Assembly: GCA_015487825.1 (NCBI GenBank)
Contig: WFOZ01000100.1
Span: forward strand, 1 to 9,234
From: Planctomycetaceae bacterium
GTDB taxonomy: Bacteria; Planctomycetota; Planctomycetia; Planctomycetales; Planctomycetaceae
Direction of reading: 5' to 3'
DNA: 9,234 nucleotides
Below, piece by piece: positions 4,997 to 9,234 of this stretch. Position 1 is the stretch's first letter. Each line of letters starts with the position of its first letter. A program made the position numbers and the translations under genes. The notes under the pieces were generated by a model. It made no database searches and was not told where the DNA came from. It was given only the letters and a program-made list of their open reading frames with translations.

Positions 4997-7447
4997 ATGG
5001 CTAACGATCCGGTTTGCGGGATGCAGGTTGATGAAGCGAGCAGTTTAAGTGCTCAGGTTCATGGCGAAACTTATTATTTTTGCAGCGAGCATTGTCTGAA
5101 TAAATTTCTTGCGCAAAGTCAGTCAGGTATTATAGATTCTCCTCCACAAAAATCAGCTCCGAGTTGTTGTCAAGGGCATAACAGTAGCGATGTACCGGCA
5201 TCGAATCTTTCGTCTGGTACTTCTGCCGGAAAATATATCTGTCCGATGCACCCGGAAGTTGTCAGCGATCATCCGGATAGTTGTCCCAAATGTGGGATGG
5301 CATTGGAACCGGCAATGCCATCACTTGAAACGAAAACCATTTACACTTGCTCAATGCACCCGGAAGTTCAGCAGGATCATCCGGGAAATTGCCCCAAATG
5401 TGGAATGACGCTGGAACCGATGACGGTGGTGCCTGGAGGTGAAGAGGATGATGGCGAACTGATCGACATGTCTCGACGATTCTGGGTAGGACTTTTGCTT
5501 GGTTTTCCGGTTCTTGTGCTGGCAATGGCTCCCATGATTATCCCCGCGTTTGAACAGTTGTTATCGAGCAGAGCATCGCAATGGATACAGTTAATCCTCA
5601 GTACGCCGGTTGTAATTTGGGCAGGCTGGCCGTTTTTTGTGCGTGGCTGGCAAAGTCTGCTCAGCTGGAATCTTAACATGTTTACTCTGGTTGCGCTGGG
5701 GACAGGTGCAGCATATATCTATAGCGTTTTTGCTTTTTTCTTTCCTCAATTTCTTCCGGAATCTTTTTTGGTTAATGGTCAACCTGAAGTTTACTTTGAA
5801 GCCGCGGCTGTGATTATTGTGTTGGTGTTGCTTGGGCAAATGCTTGAATTGAGAGCCAGGCATCGAACCAGTGGTGCAATTCGAGAGTTGCTTTCACTTG
5901 CTCCTCCTGTTGCCCATGTTATGCGGGATGGTACTGAAGTTGATGTGCCACTGGAACAGGTCAATAAGGATGATTTGCTGCGAGTACGCCCCGGCGAAAA
6001 AATTCCAGTCGATGGCGTTATTACTGATGGTCATAGTATGGTTGATGAATCGATGATTACCGGCGAACCGATTCCGGTAAGTAAAGCTGTTCGCGATGAA
6101 GTTATCGGTGGCACGGTAAATCAAACCGGTTCGTTTCTCATGCAGGCAGAACGAATTGGTAGCGATACAATGCTCTCACGTATTGTGCAAATGGTTGCAG
6201 AAGCACAACGCAGTCAGGCTCCGATCCAGCGTCTGGTCGATGTCGCTGCTTCCTGGTTTGTGCCTGCTGTTGTTCTTTCTTCCGTGCTTACGTTTATTGT
6301 GTGGGCAATAATTGGTCCCGAACCACGGTTGGCTCATGCGCTGGTGAATGCGGTCGCTGTACTCATCATCGCCTGCCCCTGTGCGCTGGGATTGGCAACA
6401 CCGATGTCAATTATGGTTGGGGTGGGCAGGGGGGCGAAAGAAGGTGTTCTCATTAAGAATGCTGAAGTGCTCGAAACAATGAAGCAGGTAGATGTGATCG
6501 TTGTCGATAAAACCGGGACGCTAACCGAAGGGAAACCGAAGTTAACTGAATCTGTACCGAGTCACAATTTTGATCAGTCGGTACTCATTCAACTGGCTGC
6601 TTCGCTTGAACAGAACAGCGAACATCCGCTGGCTCGAGCTGTTGTCGATGCTGCCCGTGATCGAAATCTTTCTCTATTTGAGGTGAGTCAGTTTGAATCA
6701 GTAACCGGCGGTGGAGTTCTTGGTGTCGTTCTCAAAAAGAAAATTGTGATCGGAAAGTCGGAACTTCTAAGCGAGCATTCTATTTCTTCCGAGCCGCTTC
6801 AGCAGCGAGCGATGGAACTGCAGCAGCAAGGGCGTACCGTAATTTTCGTGGGAATCGATGGAGAGTTTGCCGGGATTCTTGCTGTTGCCGATCCGATTAA
6901 AGAATCAACTTCTGAAGCGGTCGCCACGCTGCACCACCTCGGGCTGAAAATCATTATGCTTACCGGTGATAACGCGAGAACGGCTCAAGCAGTAGCCGAT
7001 AAGTTGAAGCTTGATCAGGTAGAAGCCGGTCTCAAACCACAGGATAAACTCGAATATGTAGAAGCACTTCGCAAAAAAGGACATACTGTTGCGATGGCCG
7101 GTGATGGAATTAACGATGCCCCTGCTTTAGCCAAGGCGGATGTCGGCATCGCGATGGGCACAGGTAGTGATGTGGCAATTGAAAGTGCAGGTGTCACGCT
7201 GGTGAAAGGGGATCTGCGCGGAATCGTGAAAGCTGTCCAGTTAAGTCGACGCACGGTCCGTAATATTCGAGAAAACCTGTTCTTTGCATTCATCTACAAC
7301 ATGCTGGGCGTTCCTGTGGCGGCGGGCGTGCTATATCCGATATTCGGCCTCTTACTCAGCCCGATGCTGGCTGCCGCGGCTATGAGTTTCAGTTCTGTTT
7401 CTGTCGTCAGCAACGCCCTGCGACTTCGTACTGTTCGCCTGGATTAA
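4997..7447 (+). CDS. copA: Cu(+)-exporting P1B-1 ATPase with YHS and two HMBD domains
   Basis: This 816-residue inner-membrane pump uses ATP to export Cu(+) from the cytoplasm. Residues 1-40 form a YHS/TRASH-type metal domain (DPVCGM with C7, then YYFCSEHC with C29 and C33). A short linker has a CC pair (57-58). Two heavy-metal-binding domains follow at 80-105 and 116-141, each CxMHPEV...DHP..CPKCGM.LEP. The core has about eight membrane helices, TGE (355-357) in the actuator, CPC (460-462) in helix 6, the phosphorylated Asp in DKTGT (504-508), HP (543-544), TGDN (656-659) and GDGIND (702-707). The copper signature is complete: N760-x6-YN (767-768)-x4-P in helix 7 and M796xxSS in helix 8. Classical HMA (GMxCxxC) domains are absent. 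AAGGA (4985-4989) supports the start. The flanking exported Cys- and His-rich proteins may receive copper from it; that is inference. Confidence 0.97.
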   Translation: MANDPVCGMQVDEASSLSAQVHGETYYFCSEHCLNKFLAQSQSGIIDSPPQKSAPSCCQGHNSSDVPASNLSSGTSAGKYICPMHPEVVSDHPDSCPKCGMALEPAMPSLETKTIYTCSMHPEVQQDHPGNCPKCGMTLEPMTVVPGGEEDDGELIDMSRRFWVGLLLGFPVLVLAMAPMIIPAFEQLLSSRASQWIQLILSTPVVIWAGWPFFVRGWQSLLSWNLNMFTLVALGTGAAYIYSVFAFFFPQFLPESFLVNGQPEVYFEAAAVIIVLVLLGQMLELRARHRTSGAIRELLSLAPPVAHVMRDGTEVDVPLEQVNKDDLLRVRPGEKIPVDGVITDGHSMVDESMITGEPIPVSKAVRDEVIGGTVNQTGSFLMQAERIGSDTMLSRIVQMVAEAQRSQAPIQRLVDVAASWFVPAVVLSSVLTFIVWAIIGPEPRLAHALVNAVAVLIIACPCALGLATPMSIMVGVGRGAKEGVLIKNAEVLETMKQVDVIVVDKTGTLTEGKPKLTESVPSHNFDQSVLIQLAASLEQNSEHPLARAVVDAARDRNLSLFEVSQFESVTGGGVLGVVLKKKIVIGKSELLSEHSISSEPLQQRAMELQQQGRTVIFVGIDGEFAGILAVADPIKESTSEAVATLHHLGLKIIMLTGDNARTAQAVADKLKLDQVEAGLKPQDKLEYVEALRKKGHTVAMAGDGINDAPALAKADVGIAMGTGSDVAIESAGVTLVKGDLRGIVKAVQLSRRTVRNIRENLFFAFIYNMLGVPVAAGVLYPIFGLLLSPMLAAAAMSFSSVSVVSNALRLRTVRLD

Positions 7448-7506
7448 ACAATACTATTTCGAATCTAACGATCATCGAGTGCAACAATTCAGATAGATAT
7501 TAAAAG

Positions 7507-7515
7507 CCCCCCCCC
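7507..7515. repeat. C9 homopolymer tract between convergent genes
   Basis: Nine consecutive C lie 60 bp after copA and 67 bp beyond the end of the convergent minus-strand gene. The tract is non-coding and prone to length variation or sequencing error. No clear intrinsic terminator for either gene was found in this 134-bp gap. Confidence 0.85.
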
Positions 7516-7581
7516 AACCCTAAGCGCCACAATGCCAGGACTCGGAGGGCTCATTATCTGATTGAGCTGTCTCAGAGGTTA

Positions 7582-8379
7582 TTAGTTCGGTCTTGGAGCA
7601 GTTCGTGTTCCGGATGAGCCTTGGTTATGTCCGTTTCCATCTGCATGCCGTGGTCTTACTCCGGCATCGTTCATCAAGTGATGAATCGTTGATTCGAGCA
7701 GTCCCAGATGAGATTGAATTCCCATTGCCGGGTTATGATGATCACGATCTGAGCTCCATCGCGAAACTTCATCCTGAACATGATGAAACAGGTCATCAAG
7801 TTTACTGACTTCTCGCGCGATTTCACCCTGATGTTTTTCATGGTCTTCTTTATGGATATACTTTGCGGTTTCCAGAATCTGATATGCTTCCCGATAAACT
7901 TCATCGAAATTTCTGTTGTGGCGGTAGTTGGCATGTAGTTCAAGGCAGAAATCATTTGCTATTGATTCCAGACGCGATCCCAGATCTTCAGTTCGAGAAA
8001 AGCTCCCATAGGTAATTTGTTGTGGGCGAGCGTTTAAGTGTTGGTCCGGTCGGATATTATAGGTTTGGGGGTAGTAGTAATAACGGCCATTTTCCTGATA
8101 GTAAGTGCCGTTATGGCGTGAATTACGATGCGGGACGATGTAACGGGAATTGGGGTGAATAATATCCTGGTGGTAGGTTCCGTAGGAGTACCCGTACCGG
8201 TCTCTGACTGTATGGCTTCTGTTGTTGAACTGGTATCCTGAAATTCTACTATTGGAATGTTGATTCATGTTTCCATGATGGGAACGATTGCGAGAATGAT
8301 GTGGTTGGGCTTTTGCATTGCTGCTGAGCAGTAATATAGCCATTGCTGGCAAGAGGCATCGTAAGATCTGATTCTTCAT
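7582..8379 (-). CDS. Exported His/Tyr/Asn-rich protein with helical C-terminal domain
   Basis: The start at 8379 has AAGGA seven bases upstream. The 265-residue product begins with a Sec signal peptide (MKNQILRCLLPAMAILLLSSNAKA, cleavage near residue 24). Mature residues 25-125 are low-complexity, rich in His, Asn, Arg, Ser and Tyr, with HH pairs (27-28, 34-35) and a Tyr run (YYYYPQTY, 100-107). Residues 129-239 look like a folded helical domain (LGSRLESIANDFCLELHANYRHN, then FDEVYREAYQILETAKYIH and LLESTIHHLMND) with more His. The tail is Gly/Asn/Arg-rich. About 25 His in all suggest metal binding (copper, given the neighbour), but a structural envelope role fits equally well. Family unnamed to me. 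It is convergent with copA and follows the gene at 8538-8894 on the same strand after a 158-bp gap with hairpins. Confidence 0.8.
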   Translation of the reverse strand: MKNQILRCLLPAMAILLLSSNAKAQPHHSRNRSHHGNMNQHSNSRISGYQFNNRSHTVRDRYGYSYGTYHQDIIHPNSRYIVPHRNSRHNGTYYQENGRYYYYPQTYNIRPDQHLNARPQQITYGSFSRTEDLGSRLESIANDFCLELHANYRHNRNFDEVYREAYQILETAKYIHKEDHEKHQGEIAREVSKLDDLFHHVQDEVSRWSSDRDHHNPAMGIQSHLGLLESTIHHLMNDAGVRPRHADGNGHNQGSSGTRTAPRPN

Positions 8380-8431
8380 AATGATTATCCTTTGTGCTTG
8401 AATTCGTTAGAAATGAGAGCCGAAACGATAC

Positions 8432-8462
8432 GCACCAAACACCAACCAGAAAGGTGTTGTGC
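8432..8462 (-). promoter_or_regulatory. Leader hairpin upstream of the His-rich gene
   Basis: Perfect aacacc/ggtgtt arms (8438-8443 and 8453-8458) are extended by outer gcac/gtgc pairs. The hairpin sits 53-83 bp before the start at 8379 and could be an operator or leader structure. There is no further evidence. Confidence 0.3.
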
Positions 8463-8470
8463 AAATGCAT

Positions 8471-8513
8471 AAACGCCGCGGCTTTATCGTATCGATGAAA
8501 CCGCGGCATTTAC
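8471..8513 (-). terminator. Stable hairpin after the GYH-rich gene, probable terminator
   Basis: Seven GC-rich pairs, gccgcgg (8475-8481) with ccgcggc (8501-8507), are extended inside by ttt/aaa and atcg/cgat and outside by aaa/ttt. Read on the minus strand it lies 25 bp after the stop at 8538 and is followed by gtttatg, a weak U-tract. It would separate or attenuate the two minus-strand genes. Confidence 0.5.
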
Positions 8514-8537
8514 AGAAGAAATACGTATTTTTAAGAA

Positions 8538-8894
8538 TTAATGGCCGTATCGATTCGTTCTATGGAGATCGATAGAGTTGCCATTAAAGTGAATCGAAGT
8601 TCCTGAGTAACCGTGTCCCGGCGTGTATCTCCGGTTCTGGTGGCCGTAGCCGTTTCCGTAGCCATAGTTGTTACCATGACCAAAGCCAGAGTTGTAGTAC
8701 CTGTTTCCAGTGTGAGTGTTCCCGTAAGAGTAATTACTTCGGTGGCCACCACTGTAGTAGGAATTGGAATGGCCGGGGGTGAAGTTGTTGTAGCTGTAGT
8801 GCCTTGCGTTTCCGTAAACTCCAGCATTTGCATCAGCAGAGCCAACAATAACCAGTCCCAGAACAGCAGCGGTACAAATAAGAGCGTTTTTCAT
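8538..8894 (-). CDS. Exported Gly/Tyr/His/Asn-rich low-complexity protein
   Basis: The ATG at 8894 is preferred over the one at 8906 because the latter overlaps the only good ribosome binding site (GGAGA, 8904-8900), which is correctly spaced for 8894. The 118-residue product has a signal peptide (MKNALICTAAVLGLVIVGSADANA) followed by about 94 residues dominated by Gly, Tyr, Asn, Ser and His. These include a GHGNNYGYGNGYGH stretch, ten His and about fifteen Tyr, with no Cys after the signal. Such sequences are usually disordered or form surface or matrix material; His and Tyr could also bind copper. The end (IDLHRTNRYGH) looks natural. It resembles the N-terminal part of the neighbouring 265-residue protein in composition, so both may act in the same compartment. 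No family recognised. Confidence 0.72.
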   Translation of the reverse strand: MKNALICTAAVLGLVIVGSADANAGVYGNARHYSYNNFTPGHSNSYYSGGHRSNYSYGNTHTGNRYYNSGFGHGNNYGYGNGYGHQNRRYTPGHGYSGTSIHFNGNSIDLHRTNRYGH

Positions 8895-8922
8895 CTCATT
8901 CTCCATTATTTTAGTTTTTCAG

Positions 8923-8948
8923 TAGTGAATTCGTTTGGTCATTCACTA
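8923..8948 (-). promoter_or_regulatory. 8-bp dyad upstream of the GYH-rich gene
   Basis: tagtgaat (8923-8930) and attcacta (8941-8948) are perfect complements around a ten-base loop, 29-54 bp before the start at 8894. The size and position fit a dimeric repressor site or a leader hairpin. No second copy was noticed in the window. Confidence 0.35.
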
Positions 8949-9038
8949 TTCCACAAAGCGGAAATCGTTTGAGAAAGGGGACGCTCATTCTGGAAGAAAA
9001 ACAAAAATTCCCGAATTGTTGTTACTATTCAGCCCTGA

Positions 9039-9060
9039 TGTAGGGTCCGCTATTGCGGAC
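9039..9060. repeat. Partial REP-like copy, TAGGGTCCGC type
   Basis: Twenty-two bases are identical to 3269-3290, including the gtccgc-tatt-gcggac hairpin. Weak similarity continues for about 24 more bases (shared CGCA and CCAC), but the inverted right arm is missing. This looks like a decayed copy of the full pair at 3270-3347. Confidence 0.85.
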
Positions 9061-9149
9061 AATCGCATCAAATAAGAGAGCCACATAGTACCTTATCAAT
9101 GAAATGCTGTGCAAAAGTGGCAGGATATTTCCATGTGATTTTTTTGAAC

Positions 9150-9179
9150 CACGAATGGACGCGAATGAACACTAATAAA
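9150..9179. repeat. Three degenerate 10-bp tandem units
   Basis: The units are cacgaatgga, cgcgaatgaa and cactaataaa, with consensus near CACGAATGAA. Similar ACGAATGGAC-type runs are, from memory, dispersed in several bacterial genomes. Function unknown. Confidence 0.55.
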
Positions 9180-9213
9180 ATAATTCCATCACACCTTCGA
9201 CTTTTCAGTTTGT

Positions 9214-9234
9214 TGTAGGATGGCGTGCTTGCAC
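9214..9234. repeat. Possible dispersed palindrome cut by the window end
   Basis: The last bases, tggcgtgcttgcac, contain gtgc-tt-gcac. They would form a longer palindrome if the next bases were gcca. The call depends on sequence outside the window. Confidence 0.25.

Larger units (their letters stand above)
8895..9234. other. Intergenic right end with dispersed-repeat fragments
   Basis: No supported gene lies here. The only long open frame (plus strand, ending about 8972) is the antisense of the Gly/Tyr-rich gene. The stretch holds the dyad at 8923-8948, a partial REP-like copy, a degenerate 10-bp tandem repeat and the start of another palindrome cut by the window edge. Confidence 0.55.

Noticed and set aside
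8531..8848. Minus-strand Thr-rich open frame of 105 codons
   Set aside because: It is a shifted reading of the same low-complexity gene, with no signal peptide or start signal of its own.
8613..8972. Plus-strand Val/Ser-rich open frame of 119 codons
   Set aside because: It is a composition artefact: the complement of Gly/Tyr/His/Asn codons of the minus-strand gene, whose frame has a signal peptide and a ribosome binding site.
1..9234. tRNA or rRNA genes
   Set aside because: No cloverleaf with a TTCRA-type T-arm or conserved rRNA segment was seen on either strand by eye; a dedicated scan was not possible.

Overview
The window looks like a piece of a Planctomycetota chromosome. This is an inference, not a database match. 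It rests on moderate GC, a fragment of a giant cadherin-like repeat protein, a YHS-plus-tandem-HMBD copper ATPase, several Sec-exported low-complexity proteins of unknown family, and intergenic regions full of palindromic dispersed repeats (the TAGGGTCCGC and CTCGTTCCCA types).

Positions 1-567 (minus strand) hold part of a large extracellular protein built of cadherin-like repeats. It runs off the left edge, and its upstream part is cut off by a 1793-bp insertion sequence (568-2360) with 19-bp inverted ends (18 of 19 matching). The IS encodes an ISKra4-like DDE transposase split over two frames, joined by a +1 step at a T7-CCC-T site. The DNA on the far side of the IS does not continue the adhesin and there is no visible target duplication, so the IS sits at a rearrangement junction.

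Next on the plus strand are an exported helical protein of unknown function with a His/Cys cluster (2472-3218), a REP-like palindrome pair (3270-3347), an exported protein with 15 cysteines in 47 residues (3566-3994), a small predicted lipoprotein ending in a CxxC motif (4163-4474) and a clear intrinsic terminator (4505-4537). After a 522-bp gap with two more inverted repeats, one of them a 122-nt nested structure, comes a complete P1B-1 Cu(+) ATPase, CopA (4997-7447). Its N-terminus has a YHS domain and two heavy-metal-binding domains and lacks the usual HMA domains.

Convergent to copA on the minus strand are two exported His/Tyr/Asn/Gly-rich proteins (7582-8379 and 8538-8894). The right end (8895-9234) has no gene and carries three dispersed-repeat fragments.

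Working model (inference): CopA moves Cu(+) out of the cytoplasm, and the exported Cys-rich and His-rich proteins and the CxxC lipoprotein bind or buffer it outside the inner membrane. No copper-sensing regulator, copper oxidase or RND efflux gene is in the window, so regulation would come from elsewhere or from the structured leaders described below.
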